Positions 26,635 to 36,133 are shown, numbered from the stretch's first letter. The stretch: DNA of 64,000 bases from Acetobacteroides hydrogenigenes (GCF_004340205.1 NZ_SLWB01000006.1:165548-229547); one strand, 5' to 3'. Translations and numbers: made by a program. The notes: a model not told the origin generated them from the sequence alone.

Positions 26635-28422
26635 ATGAAAAACATACCTCAACGGCTAAGCGATATTCGCGACTTACTAGCTCAGCATAAGCTAGAAGCC
26701 TACATTGTGCCCAGCAACGATCCTCACTTTAGCGAGTACGTTGCCGATCGATGGAAGTGCCGCGAATGGCTCAGCGGTTTCAATGGTTCGGCAGGAACTC
26801 TTCTTGTTACCACTACATCGGCAGCACTTTGGACCGACTCGCGCTACTTTATTCAGGCCGAGGAGCAGCTGAAGGGCTCGGGTATCGAGCTTATGCGCAT
26901 GGGGCTACCAGGGGTGCCATCCATAGAACAATATATTAAGGATACGCTGGAATCGGGTTCGGTTGTAGGCGTTGATGGTCGCCTATTCTCGGTAAGCGAG
27001 TTCGAGCGGCTATCGGAGGCTATTGCCCCCAACAAGCTGAAGATTGCCGGAGATTTGGTTAACCCAATTTGGAGCGATCGACCCGAGATGCCGCAAAGCA
27101 AGGCGTTCCTGGTTCCCGAAAACGTAAGCGGCATGAGCACCGCCAACAAGCTACAGCAGCTGATTAAGGCAGCGCATCTGCACAAAAACCATATCATGCT
27201 GCTATCGGCTCTCGACGAGGTAGCCTGGCTATTCAACATCCGAGGGGCCGATATCGCCTACAATCCGCTTGCCCTTGCCTATGGGGCGGTTTGCTACGAC
27301 AAGGCGTTCCTGTTTATCGACACCAGCAAGCTGTCGACCGAGGAAGTGAAAAACCTTGAGGCCAGCGGCGTACAGGTAAAAGCCTACACCGACTTTGAGG
27401 CCTTCGTTGAGCGAATTGACATCACCCAAAACGTGATTATCAACCCACGAAAGACCAATATCCTTATAAGACAAAAGCTGCAGCAGCGTAGCGTTAACAT
27501 CGTTGAGGATAGAGACGCTAACGGAACGGCAACCTCGCTGAAGGCGGTAAAGAACGAGGTGGAGATTGCCGGATTCCGCCATGCGATGGAGCTGGACGGT
27601 GTGGCGCTGGTTCGCTTCTACATGTGGCTGGAGGAAAACCTGGGAAAAGAGCCGATCACCGAGCTGAGCATTGCCGAAAAGCAGCGGGAGCTGCGCGCCA
27701 TGTCGGACGAATTTGTTGGCGAAAGCTTTGGCACCATTGCCGGCTACAAGGCCAACGGTGCGCTACCCCACTACTCGGCCACCGAAGCCTCCAACGCCGA
27801 GGTGAAAAGCGAGGGATTCCTGCTGATCGACTCGGGAGGACAGTACAAAACGGGGACTACCGACATCACCCGAACCGTACACCTGAGCACGCCAACGCAG
27901 CAGGAGAAGATCGACTACACGCTGGTGCTAAAGGGCCACATTGCGCTGGCAATGGCCGTATTCCCAGCGGGAACCCGCGGATCGCAGCTCGACATCCTGG
28001 CACGTGGACCAATGATGCAGCACTGCATTAACTACGGACACGGAACCGGACACGGTGTGGGGCACTTCCTTAACGTGCACGAGGGCCCACAGAGCATCAG
28101 AATACAGGAAAATCCGGTAACGCTGAAGCCCGGAATGGTAACCTCGAACGAACCAGCCCTCTACCGCCCCGGACAGTACGGCATCAGAACCGAGAACCTG
28201 ATCCTTTGCGTACCATACGTTACCAACGAGTTCGGAGCGTTTGAAAGGTTCGAGACCATTACCCTCTGCCCTATTGACACAACGCCAGTAGAGAAGAGCA
28301 TGCTCTCAACCGAAGAGGTTGCCTGGCTAAACAGCTACCACACGATGGTATTCGAGCGGCTATCGACCTACCTCAACGACAAGGAAAAGGCATGGCTAAA
28401 GGTTAAGACGCAAGCCATCTAG
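26635..28422 (+). CDS. Xaa-Pro aminopeptidase, M24B, long three-domain form
   Basis: The 595-residue protein has two creatinase-type N-terminal domains (about 1-310) and a C-terminal pita-bread M24 domain. Metal ligands appear in LLIDSGGQY and GTTDITRT (two Asp), HGTGHGVGHFLNVHEGP (His), TSNEPALY and RTENLIL (two Glu). It removes an N-terminal residue that precedes proline. The length and domain order match the XPNPEP1-like form rather than the 440-residue PepP. There is no signal peptide, so it is cytoplasmic. The gene is GC-richer than its surroundings. Confidence 0.94.
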   Translation: MKNIPQRLSDIRDLLAQHKLEAYIVPSNDPHFSEYVADRWKCREWLSGFNGSAGTLLVTTTSAALWTDSRYFIQAEEQLKGSGIELMRMGLPGVPSIEQYIKDTLESGSVVGVDGRLFSVSEFERLSEAIAPNKLKIAGDLVNPIWSDRPEMPQSKAFLVPENVSGMSTANKLQQLIKAAHLHKNHIMLLSALDEVAWLFNIRGADIAYNPLALAYGAVCYDKAFLFIDTSKLSTEEVKNLEASGVQVKAYTDFEAFVERIDITQNVIINPRKTNILIRQKLQQRSVNIVEDRDANGTATSLKAVKNEVEIAGFRHAMELDGVALVRFYMWLEENLGKEPITELSIAEKQRELRAMSDEFVGESFGTIAGYKANGALPHYSATEASNAEVKSEGFLLIDSGGQYKTGTTDITRTVHLSTPTQQEKIDYTLVLKGHIALAMAVFPAGTRGSQLDILARGPMMQHCINYGHGTGHGVGHFLNVHEGPQSIRIQENPVTLKPGMVTSNEPALYRPGQYGIRTENLILCVPYVTNEFGAFERFETITLCPIDTTPVEKSMLSTEEVAWLNSYHTMVFERLSTYLNDKEKAWLKVKTQAI

Positions 28423-28464
28423 GCGTAGGGCATTAGCCGAAGCTAGGTAGCCGATATAAAACAT

Positions 28465-28501
28465 AAATCCGCAGGATGCACGAGGTTGCTCCTGCGGATT
28501 T
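28465..28501 (+). terminator. Hairpin terminator after the aminopeptidase gene
   Basis: A 12-bp perfect stem AAATCCGCAGGA/TCCTGCGGATTT (28465-28476 with 28490-28501). The T run after it is short (TTTCGCG), so termination may be partial. Confidence 0.75.
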
Positions 28502-28528
28502 CGCGTTTAGGGGTATTCAATGCCCATC

Positions 28529-28945
28529 GAGAAGCTGTAAACGAGAGGTTGGTCGGCAACATTGGTTGGTTAGAAGATGTAAACGCTAGGTTAGTCGGCA
28601 ACAGCGCTTGGTTAGAAATTGTAAACGTGATGCTGGCAGGCGACAGCGCTTAGTTAGAAGCCGTAAACGCGAGGTTAGTCGGCAACAGTGCTTGGTTAGA
28701 AGCCGTAAACGCGAGGTTAGTCGGCAACAGTGCTTGGTTAGAAGCTGCAGACGCGAAGTTGGCAGGCAACGGTGGTTAGCTAGAAACTGTAACCGTAAAG
28801 TTGGTCAGCAACATTGGTTGGTTAGAAACTGTAAACGTGAAGTTGGTCAGCAACATTGGTTGGTTAGAAATTGTAAACGCGAAGCTGGCAGGCAACAGCG
28901 GATGATTAGAAGACGTAAATGCGATGTTGCACAGAGGCGTTTATC
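28529..28945. repeat. Tandem array of a 42-bp unit, nine full copies plus ends
   Basis: Full copies begin at 28547 and then every 42 bp to 28883, with partial copies at both ends. Each unit has two halves of 21 bp that both begin GGTTAG (for example GGTTAGTCGGCAACAGTGCTT, then GGTTAGAAGCCGTAAACGC), matching at about 11 of 21 positions, so the array looks like an amplified 21-mer dimer. Copies 4 and 5 are nearly identical and others are diverged. Open frames across the array either start at TTG and are pure repeat, or are broken by stops, so I do not call a gene. Confidence 0.92.
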
Positions 28946-29044
28946 ACACTATCGGGTTTAACGGGGAGGTTTAACACGAAACGGGGTACATTGATGATAC
29001 AACCGTAGCGACGATTAGCGGCGCTTCTACAAGCACATATTCAA

Positions 29045-29070
29045 CAAAAAGGGTGGCATTGCTGCCACCC
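29045..29070 (-). terminator. Terminator of the 240-residue hypothetical gene
   Basis: On the minus strand GGGTGGCA pairs with TGCCACCC, followed by TTTTTG. It lies 27 nt after the stop. Confidence 0.85.
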
Positions 29071-29096
29071 CTCTAGGGTCTAGGCCTAGCCATTAG

Positions 29097-29819
29097 CTAC
29101 TTAAAACATCTAAACTCAACACCCGATATGCGCTTGTACTCTACGCTCGACGTTCCATAAACGCCCTTGACGTAGAGCTTAATCCCACGGAAAATATTGT
29201 AAAGCGAATCGTCGTTATCGTAGAACACCCTGTCGCGTACGATACGGGCCGATTCGAGAGCACCTTCGGCAGCAGCACAACGGTCGTTGGCGGCAATAAG
29301 GTCGGCAGAGTACTTGCGTACCGCCTCTTTGGTGAGCTCGGGCTCGTTGGCCGCGTACTTAGGGTTGGCCTCCACAAACGAAGCAATCTGAGCAAAGTTG
29401 CTGGTTTTGTCCTCGAATCCCAGCTGAGCAGAAGAGCGAGTATTAGGCTGCGCTTCGGCAGTAGCAGCGCCCTTTTTGGAAGCGTGCTGAGGATACATCC
29501 TACGATGAACGGCCTTTACGTTTTCCACAGACTTGGCATCGGCACCCGATATGGCGTAGATGCTGACCACGCGCTGCGAGTACTTGTCGAGATCGTCGAA
29601 GAGCGAGGCACGAGCGTCTACAGCCTCGCTGTAGGTTACCTCGGCGGCCTGCTGCTCGTTGAGCACCTTTTGACCAAGTGCAACAGACTTCTCGATGTTA
29701 ACGGGCTTTAGCATTTCCTGTACAGGATTGTACTTGGCACCCAGCTCTGCGGTAATGCCGACAATCTTTTTTAGGTTGGCAAGGTTGTTGGCATGTCCCG
29801 TATTACTTGCATTTCCCAT
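29097..29819 (-). CDS. Conserved-looking hypothetical protein (240 residues)
   Basis: I do not recognise a named domain. The protein lacks a signal peptide and membrane helices, is rich in Ala, Asn and charged residues, and appears mainly helical. The C-terminal part is the most ordered-looking (FYDNDDSLYNIFRGIKLYVK, then GTSSVEYKRISGVEF). A flexible linker (about 120-140; ASKKGAATAEAQ) splits it into two halves. It is a monocistronic gene with its own terminator and good codon use, so it is probably real. Function unknown. Confidence 0.75.
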   Translation of the reverse strand: MGNASNTGHANNLANLKKIVGITAELGAKYNPVQEMLKPVNIEKSVALGQKVLNEQQAAEVTYSEAVDARASLFDDLDKYSQRVVSIYAISGADAKSVENVKAVHRRMYPQHASKKGAATAEAQPNTRSSAQLGFEDKTSNFAQIASFVEANPKYAANEPELTKEAVRKYSADLIAANDRCAAAEGALESARIVRDRVFYDNDDSLYNIFRGIKLYVKGVYGTSSVEYKRISGVEFRCFK

Positions 29820-30372
29820 AGATTAAGAAAGTTTTTGGTAGTACAACTAGGTTAACTTATACACCGTTGAAATAGCATGCCTACGATTTGGCTGTTGGTA
29901 GAACAGGGCCCTTTGCAACGAGGTACGGTTAACAAAATTAGCATTTTTTGATAAAAAAAATATTTTTCGCTAATTTTTTGCCACCAGCAAACAAAAAACA
30001 TTGGCAGCTATAAGCCTACTTTATAGTGATGTATGGCGAAAGGTGGGATATTTACCGTTAGCTGTTATGCCAGAGCCGATGCGCCATCACAACTACTCGA
30101 CGTAGCCTAGCGATTGCCCCATTGGCAGCGGGAGCATGTAGGAGGTTGAAAAAATAAAGTTAAAGTCTATGGAGATATGCTAGTAATATTTAGCTATATT
30201 GGAAGCCGATATTTTTCCCTGTAATCATTTCGAATCGTATGGCTTTTATGATGGACTTCTACGGCTACCCGTTCGAGTAAATAGCAGTGGTTGCGGGAAA
30301 AAGATTATTCTACTACTTAAAAATGGATATTAGTAGAATGCGATTTACCTATTTATAACTACAATTATCAAA
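29820..30372. other. 550-bp intergenic region, no gene seen
   Basis: Divergent gap holding the promoters of both neighbours. It includes very A/T-rich blocks (29940-29990) and a 9-bp inverted repeat ATTCTACTA/TAGTAGAAT (about 30307-30338) shortly before the rightward gene. I see no RNA gene or open frame. Confidence 0.5.
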
Positions 30373-32055
30373 ATGAGCTACAAACAACCTACCACTTTGA
30401 GAAACACAGCAAGCCTTATTTTACTTCTGCTATTATCATCAATTTCATATGCACAGAAATTTGATGCAGATGCAACCTATACTAATGCAATAAAAAGCTA
30501 TAAGGGCAAAGACTATCAGACTGCAGCAAAGCTGTTCAGCCAAGTTATTGACAGCTGCGGAAACGACATCTCCTCATCAAGGCTATACAATGGTGCCTGC
30601 ATATATGCATTAAATAAGGATACGGCTAATGCTTTAAAAACATTAAACATTCTTGCTGATAAACGATTCTACTATAACTACCAGCATATTGCCGTCGATG
30701 GCGACCTAGCATGCCTCCACTCCCTGCCAGAATGGAAATCTATACTAGAAAAAGTTAAGCTTAACGAGGTAACGCTGCCTCAACGAACCAAGGAAGAGGC
30801 CAAAGATGAGCTGCTTAAAGCAAAGGCTATTCTGGATAAGGATAACGGTAAGCTGTGGGGAGAAAATATTTGGTCGGATAAAACAATTGTTCTGGGGAAT
30901 AATGGTGAAATCTACTCGCTCTACCCGCTAAAAGGGAGCAGCACCTCCGATTCTGTGCTATACTTCAAAAAAGTTGCACCCAATGAATTAAGCCAGGGTA
31001 ACACTGCCCAAAAATACGAAGGTGAAATGTTTGCAACTATTATGCATAGCTACCTAAACTACAATAGCGCAACAATTATCCATGAGCTTTTCCACGTTTT
31101 ACAGCATAGGCATATAAAGCTATACGGCAATCAGATTGATTACCTAGACAACTATGACGCAAGGGAGTGGCTTAGGCTAGAATATCAAGCGTTGCGAAAT
31201 GCGCTCAAATCGGCAAACGAGCTCAAAGAAAAGAGCATCGTTGAAGGTTACCTGCGAGATGCCTTTATCTTTAGGAAGCTACGTCAGGATAAGTACAATT
31301 CGTTTCTGAAAGAAGAGCTGGAGATAGAAACATTGGAAGGTACAGCAAGCTATACGGGCTACATTCTATCGACTTACCCCAATAAATACCAAGAGGCAAT
31401 AAACGAAATAGATAAGCGAGAAGCAGCAGATACCTACACTAGACCATTCCCCTATGCAACAGGCTTAGCTTACGGACTGCTTTTCGACCATCTAAATGTC
31501 CAATGGAGGAATGGATTAGACCAAGTTTATAATTTTCTGGAAATTTACGAGAAGCGATGCTTAGGTAAAGCCTTACATTTTACCTCAAAAGATGTGGACA
31601 ATGCAAAAAATAGGAACAACTATAATGGCATTCATAAGCTAGAGACAGAAAGAAAAGAGACAAATGAGAAGAACATTGCCTACTATACCAACATATTCTT
31701 TAAAAAGCCAACGCTATCGGTATTACTAGCCGATAACAATTTCGCTCAAAGCTACGACATGAATGGAACGTTACGCCTAAAAGATAAAGGAACAGTATAC
31801 TCGAGCATTAGTGGAAGGGATACGCAAGGAAAAAACTTTGGCAATTTTTCGACAATCGAGGGTAAAGCGGCACTAGGTGTTTCCGGCATTTTAATAAAAC
31901 ATGAGGACAAAAACACTTGGTTCATCTTCCCTCTTCCTACTGATATAAAAGGCAACACTATTGTAGGTGAACATTATACCATCGAACTTAAAGAAGGATG
32001 GACGGTGGAAAAGGTTGATAAGAAAGGTAACTTACGGATAGTAAAGGTTCAATAG
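30373..32055 (+). CDS. Secreted TPR protein with HExxH metalloprotease-like domain
   Basis: The 560-residue product has a signal peptide (about 1-27, ending ISYAQ) and an N-terminal TPR-like segment (AIKSYKGKDYQTAAKLF). A putative zinc site is HELFH at 237-241, with a candidate third ligand glutamate in LEGTASY (E322) 81 residues later, as in gluzincin-type peptidases. The C-terminal 140 residues look like a beta-rich accessory domain. A periplasmic or secreted metallopeptidase is likely but unproven; I do not know a named family. The next gene is 190 bp away across an inverted-repeat element. Confidence 0.72.
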   Translation: MSYKQPTTLRNTASLILLLLLSSISYAQKFDADATYTNAIKSYKGKDYQTAAKLFSQVIDSCGNDISSSRLYNGACIYALNKDTANALKTLNILADKRFYYNYQHIAVDGDLACLHSLPEWKSILEKVKLNEVTLPQRTKEEAKDELLKAKAILDKDNGKLWGENIWSDKTIVLGNNGEIYSLYPLKGSSTSDSVLYFKKVAPNELSQGNTAQKYEGEMFATIMHSYLNYNSATIIHELFHVLQHRHIKLYGNQIDYLDNYDAREWLRLEYQALRNALKSANELKEKSIVEGYLRDAFIFRKLRQDKYNSFLKEELEIETLEGTASYTGYILSTYPNKYQEAINEIDKREAADTYTRPFPYATGLAYGLLFDHLNVQWRNGLDQVYNFLEIYEKRCLGKALHFTSKDVDNAKNRNNYNGIHKLETERKETNEKNIAYYTNIFFKKPTLSVLLADNNFAQSYDMNGTLRLKDKGTVYSSISGRDTQGKNFGNFSTIEGKAALGVSGILIKHEDKNTWFIFPLPTDIKGNTIVGEHYTIELKEGWTVEKVDKKGNLRIVKVQ

Positions 32056-32079
32056 GAGAAGGAACAATGAATAACGTCT

Positions 32080-32198
32080 GAATCACGAACTAATGGATTA
32101 CTCGGATTACACGGAAAGGCTAACCTTAGTAAATGGGTAGCACAATACCGTAAGGGGTAAATCCGAGAAAACAGCGTAATCCGAAGATTCCGTGATTC
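32080..32198. repeat. Dispersed-type inverted-repeat element with nested arms
   Basis: GAATCACG (32080-32087) pairs with CGTGATTC (32191-32198), and inside it CTCGGATT (32101-32108) pairs with AATCCGAG (32160-32167). The wording (aatcacga, ggattactcggattacacgg) is like small non-coding elements that I associate with Bacteroidota intergenic regions. No coding potential. Confidence 0.6.
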
Positions 32199-32244
32199 GA
32201 ACAATAAGGCAAAGGATACACCACCAAACAGCCAACTGTAAAAA

Positions 32245-33552
32245 ATGAGAATAACCATCCATAGGGGCATCGACCAAGCTAGCGGTTGCATCACAGAGAT
32301 TGCAACCGAGCAGGCTCGTATACTTATAGACTTGGGGCAAAATCATCCCGATGGTGATGGTAACGCACAGATTACGCTTGCCAACAGCGAGGCGCTGGCA
32401 CGGTTGACGCGAGGTGCTGATGCCATATTCTACACCCACTTCCATCCCGAACTGCTAGGGCTATCCTACCTTGTCGACGACAGCGTAAAGCAGCATATCG
32501 GCTGCGTAGCCAAAAGAGTTGCCCTGTATAGGCATCAGCGGCTTGCCCGTACAAATGGAGACGAGGAGCAGCAGGCCCTAGTGCTGTCGAAGTTGGAAAG
32601 GATGGTGGTGTACAAGCCCAAGCAGCCAATCGTCATTGCCGACATAAAGGTTACGCCATACTTTGTGAGCCACTCGGCCTACGACTCGTACATGTTTCTG
32701 GTAGAGGCACAGGGCAAGAGGATACTGCATACGGGCGATTTTCGCGGTCATGGCTACATTGGAAAAGGTCTGCTATCGACAGTTGAGAAGCATGTACTAC
32801 GAAAGGGGAAGGTAGATTTCCTAATAACCGAGGCAACGATGCCATCGTGCTCCAACGAGAGCGTATCGCACGAGCATGGTCTAGGGCGGCGAGCTTTAGA
32901 GCTGATGAGGCAGTACAGGAACGTGTTCGTAATGTGCTCGTCGACCGATATGGAACGTCTTGCAACATTTTATGGAGCAAACCGGGAAATGGGCGGTCGA
33001 CCGTTTATATGCGACGACTACCAAAAGTGCATCCTGGATATCTTTACCGAAACTGCAGGGAGAAGATCTCCCCTATTCGTGTTCGACAGCGCGCACACCT
33101 TTTGGAAGGGGAACGAGCAGCTGGCAGCCCAAATGCAGGAGACGGGGTTCTGCATGCTGGTTAGGGCCACCGAAAAGTTTGATGAATACTTAGAGGCTAT
33201 CATTCCCCGACTGGATATGGACAGCACCGTGCTCATCTACTCGATGTGGAAGGATTACGTAAACCCCAACAGCAAGCATGCCGTTAAGCGCTACCTCGAC
33301 TTTGTTGCGAGGTTCCCTGTTGTAAAGAGCATGCACTCCAGCGGCCATGCCTCGGCAGATTGCCTTGCTAGGCTCTGCAATCTGGTAAACCCAAGAAGCG
33401 GCATAGTGCCCATGCACGCCGAGCAATCGACCGACGACCAAAAGCTACCCCTAAAAGATGAGCTGAGGGCTAAAGTTGTCACATCATCGCAAACGAAGGA
33501 TGATGTAGAAGTTGAAATTCGTACCACCAGCCAATATCCCGACATACCATGA
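32245..33552 (+). CDS. Metallo-beta-lactamase/beta-CASP hydrolase, RNase J-like, with altered metal motif
   Basis: A 435-residue protein with motif 3 (SHSAYDS), motif 4 (HTGDFRG) and the beta-CASP motifs ITEAT, SSGHAS and PMHAE, in the order of RNase J and CPSF-type nucleases. Motif 2, normally HxHxDH, reads THFHPELLG: the Asp is Glu and the last His is Leu, so one metal site may be lost or changed. Members cut or trim RNA; a different phosphoester or an inactive role is possible here. Its stop overlaps the next start (ATGA), linking it to a lipoprotein gene. Confidence 0.82.
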   Translation: MRITIHRGIDQASGCITEIATEQARILIDLGQNHPDGDGNAQITLANSEALARLTRGADAIFYTHFHPELLGLSYLVDDSVKQHIGCVAKRVALYRHQRLARTNGDEEQQALVLSKLERMVVYKPKQPIVIADIKVTPYFVSHSAYDSYMFLVEAQGKRILHTGDFRGHGYIGKGLLSTVEKHVLRKGKVDFLITEATMPSCSNESVSHEHGLGRRALELMRQYRNVFVMCSSTDMERLATFYGANREMGGRPFICDDYQKCILDIFTETAGRRSPLFVFDSAHTFWKGNEQLAAQMQETGFCMLVRATEKFDEYLEAIIPRLDMDSTVLIYSMWKDYVNPNSKHAVKRYLDFVARFPVVKSMHSSGHASADCLARLCNLVNPRSGIVPMHAEQSTDDQKLPLKDELRAKVVTSSQTKDDVEVEIRTTSQYPDIP

Positions 33553-34262
33553 AAACGATAAGCCTAAGCGTTGCAATGCTCGCCTGCATACTGTGCACCA
33601 CATCGTGCAACAATGACGAAAGCTATCCCCAGACGCTTCAAAAAGCAAGCTTTGTGGAAGGAACGACCCGCATGTTTACAAACAAAGGAGAAGTTTTTGA
33701 CACCTCAATAATAAATGGCTACATACGAAGGTTTCAGGACGATATTTACATGATCTTTAAGGAACGACCTTCTCTAGATGACAATATTATGGAGTATAAC
33801 AGCTGCAGCTATACGATTACAATTGTTTCAAAATCGCAGGCAACAATATTATATAACGATGGAAAAAAACAGACCTATAAGCTACAACGGCAAAATGGGG
33901 CTCTGTATTTCGTAAAAGATACGCTGGAAACGACCTCATTCCTTTTCGACAAAGAGTGGCTAAAGTTTAAGCCTATTGTTGTAAAAACGGAACCTGCAAT
34001 TCTAGGATCAACAAAAACTTCATTTAATCCTACAGTATTTGCCTACGAAACCAATGGAGAAATACAGTTCCCTATTGTAAGCTGCATTGTAAAAAACATT
34101 CCAACCATCAATTTATCACAAGGCTTTTCGGGCTGGTACTTAAGACAGAACAACTCGATAAGCGAGGAATATTTGGCAAAAATTGCATCTCGAACCACAG
34201 CCGTTGATACGATTGCGTTTAAAGAGAGCCGAATCGTTTTTAGGGAAATCGAAAACAAGTAG
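33549..34262 (+). CDS. Lipoprotein of unknown function
   Basis: A 237-residue protein with a lipoprotein signal peptide (MKTISLSVAMLACILCTTSC, lipobox TTSC, C20). The mature part is mostly beta-strand-like and polar, with no motif that I recognise. It overlaps the beta-CASP hydrolase gene by 4 nt, an odd pairing of a cytoplasmic nuclease-like protein with an envelope protein. Confidence 0.75.
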   Translation: MKTISLSVAMLACILCTTSCNNDESYPQTLQKASFVEGTTRMFTNKGEVFDTSIINGYIRRFQDDIYMIFKERPSLDDNIMEYNSCSYTITIVSKSQATILYNDGKKQTYKLQRQNGALYFVKDTLETTSFLFDKEWLKFKPIVVKTEPAILGSTKTSFNPTVFAYETNGEIQFPIVSCIVKNIPTINLSQGFSGWYLRQNNSISEEYLAKIASRTTAVDTIAFKESRIVFREIENK

Positions 34263-34473
34263 AGGTTTCGGCATCAAGCAAAAAACAGTAGCTAAAGGCA
34301 AGCATAAACATATAAGCAGCCCATGCACTCCTTTTGGGTTTTGAGTGATTTGGAGATGAATAGAGGGGATACTAGCAGCAGCCTTACGAATTCTAGAAGA
34401 TTACAGCTGTTGCATAGGTAGGAGTAGCAGGTATGGCACAAAGGCATAGGTACTCACAAAACAAAACCACTAT

Positions 34474-35559
34474 ATGACCTATCTTCTTAAAAACACAGGA
34501 TTCGTGCTACTACTACTTTTAGGAGCAGCAGCATACGGCCAAACGAACCAAGAAAAAGCGCTTGAGCTAGGCCTAAAAGCAATAAAGCAAATGGATAACG
34601 GGCAGGTAGCCGAATCTGTTAAGCTGCTACAAGAGGCACAGCTGCTCGATCCGACCAATATTGCCTACCCCTACGAGATTGCCTACGCCTGCTACCTTCA
34701 GCACGACTACACGGGGGCTGTTAGAATACTAAGTAAGCTAGAGGACCATAAGGATGCATCGGATAGGGTTTTCCAGCTGCTAGGCAACAGCTACGATGGC
34801 CTCGGGAAATCGGATAAAGCGTTAAAAATATACGAGAAAGGATTGAAAAAGTTCCCTAATACGGGTTTCCTTTATCTAGAAATGGGCATTGTGTACATGA
34901 ACGGGAATAGCATAGACAAGGCGCTCTCCTACTTCGAACAAGGCATTTGCGCTGATCCTTCGTTCTCCTCTAACTACTACTGGGCATCTAAGCTCTACTG
35001 CAAAACAACCGAAGAGATGTGGGGCGTACTCTACGGCGAAATCTTTATGAACCTGGAACGAAACAGCAAAAGAACCGCAGAAATTAGCAAGCTACTCTAC
35101 AATACCTACAAGAGCGAAATCCGTATTACATCGGATACAACAATGAGCGTAAGCTTTAGCCGGAATGTAGTAATCCCAAGCAGCAGCGTTGCATTAGATG
35201 GAGCAAAACTCCCCTACTCGCTGATATTCGAGCCAACGCTAATGCTCTCTATTGTAAACGAGAGAGAAATAGATATAAACTCGTTGGATAGAATCCGCAC
35301 AAACTTCCTAGCGAACTACTACAAGCAGGAGCTCAACAAGAACTACCCCAATGCGCTCTTCGAATACATGAAGAAGGTTCAGGAAGCCGGACACATGGAG
35401 GCCTACAACCATTGGATTTTGATGAAAGGCGAAGAGAACAACTTCGAGGAATGGGTTTCGCTTAACAGGGGAAAGTGGAACAGCTTTATCAGCTGGTTTA
35501 GCAATAACAAGCTTCAGCTAGACAGCAACAACAAATTTTACAGGGGACAGTTCCAGTAG
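34474..35559 (+). CDS. Secreted TPR-repeat protein
   Basis: The 361-residue product has a signal peptide (about 1-22, ending AAYGQ). At least four TPR units follow (for example ESVKLLQEAQLLDPTNIAYP, then KALKIYEKGLKKFPNTGFLY and KALSYFEQGICADPSF). The C-terminal third has no repeat. TPR proteins bind partner proteins in the periplasm. The 211-bp gap upstream shows nothing that I can name. Confidence 0.82.
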   Translation: MTYLLKNTGFVLLLLLGAAAYGQTNQEKALELGLKAIKQMDNGQVAESVKLLQEAQLLDPTNIAYPYEIAYACYLQHDYTGAVRILSKLEDHKDASDRVFQLLGNSYDGLGKSDKALKIYEKGLKKFPNTGFLYLEMGIVYMNGNSIDKALSYFEQGICADPSFSSNYYWASKLYCKTTEEMWGVLYGEIFMNLERNSKRTAEISKLLYNTYKSEIRITSDTTMSVSFSRNVVIPSSSVALDGAKLPYSLIFEPTLMLSIVNEREIDINSLDRIRTNFLANYYKQELNKNYPNALFEYMKKVQEAGHMEAYNHWILMKGEENNFEEWVSLNRGKWNSFISWFSNNKLQLDSNNKFYRGQFQ

Positions 35560-35611
35560 AAGAATAGCCATATCCCTATAAAAGGAGTAAAACAACAAAT
35601 AGTAAGCGCAT

Positions 35612-36055
35612 ATGATCGAATACCACGACATTGGTCCGTCGCAAATAGAGCGTATTAAGCATCTTTGGATAAGGAACAGAGAGTACCACGAACAATCAGA
35701 ACCTGTATTTAAGGAGCAGTATGCCAATCTGGTTTTTGAAGACCGAATGAGTGCTATACTAGATGGGGATAAAGAGCTGAAGATTACGATTGCCGAAGAA
35801 GATGAAAACGTTTACGGCTACTGCATATCCACAGTATCGGGGCACACGGGCGAAGTTGTTTCGCTTCATGTGCTGCACAGCCAAAGAAGAAAAGGAATTG
35901 GCAGACAGCTAATGCGCTTGCATATCGAATGGCTAAAAGACAAACGCTGCAAGGAGATTGGCTTATACGTATCTTCGTGCAACGAAAACTCAATAACCTT
36001 TTACAAAGAGCTGGGATTCTACCCCAACCTGTTATACATGCAGGTAAAAGAATAG
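35612..36055 (+). CDS. GNAT-family N-acetyltransferase
   Basis: A 147-residue GNAT protein: acetyl-CoA binding motif SQRRKGIGRQLM (the R/QxxGxG/A loop), preceded by the beta-4 strand VVSLHVLHS and followed by IGLYVSSCNENSITFYKELGF. It acetylates an amine of unknown identity. It ends at a bidirectional terminator. Confidence 0.9.
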   Translation: MIEYHDIGPSQIERIKHLWIRNREYHEQSEPVFKEQYANLVFEDRMSAILDGDKELKITIAEEDENVYGYCISTVSGHTGEVVSLHVLHSQRRKGIGRQLMRLHIEWLKDKRCKEIGLYVSSCNENSITFYKELGFYPNLLYMQVKE

Positions 36056-36102
36056 CATATTGAGATTTATTGCCACTACTAAATCTCACCCTCTAAAACA
36101 AA

Positions 36103-36133
36103 AAAAGGGCGACCTTCAACAGGCAGCCCTTTT
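36103..36133. terminator. Bidirectional terminator between the GNAT gene and glyA
   Basis: AAAGGGC and GCCCTTT pair, with a smaller inner stem, flanked by an A run (36100-36107) and T run (36130-36134). It serves both convergent genes. Confidence 0.8.

Noticed and set aside
28529..28945. Possible CRISPR array
   Set aside because: The units are contiguous, with no unique spacers, and no cas genes are present. The same reasoning excludes the arrays at 14.2, 53.9 and 58.1 kb.
28608..28961. Arg-rich open frame of 117 codons across the 42-bp repeats
   Set aside because: It starts with TTG inside the array, has no ribosome-binding context and its whole content is the 14-codon translation of the repeat. 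The opposite strand is broken by stops.
32060..32244. Possible small RNA gene in the inverted-repeat gap
   Set aside because: Nested arms are visible but there is no promoter or T-tailed terminator around them, so I list it only as a repeat element.
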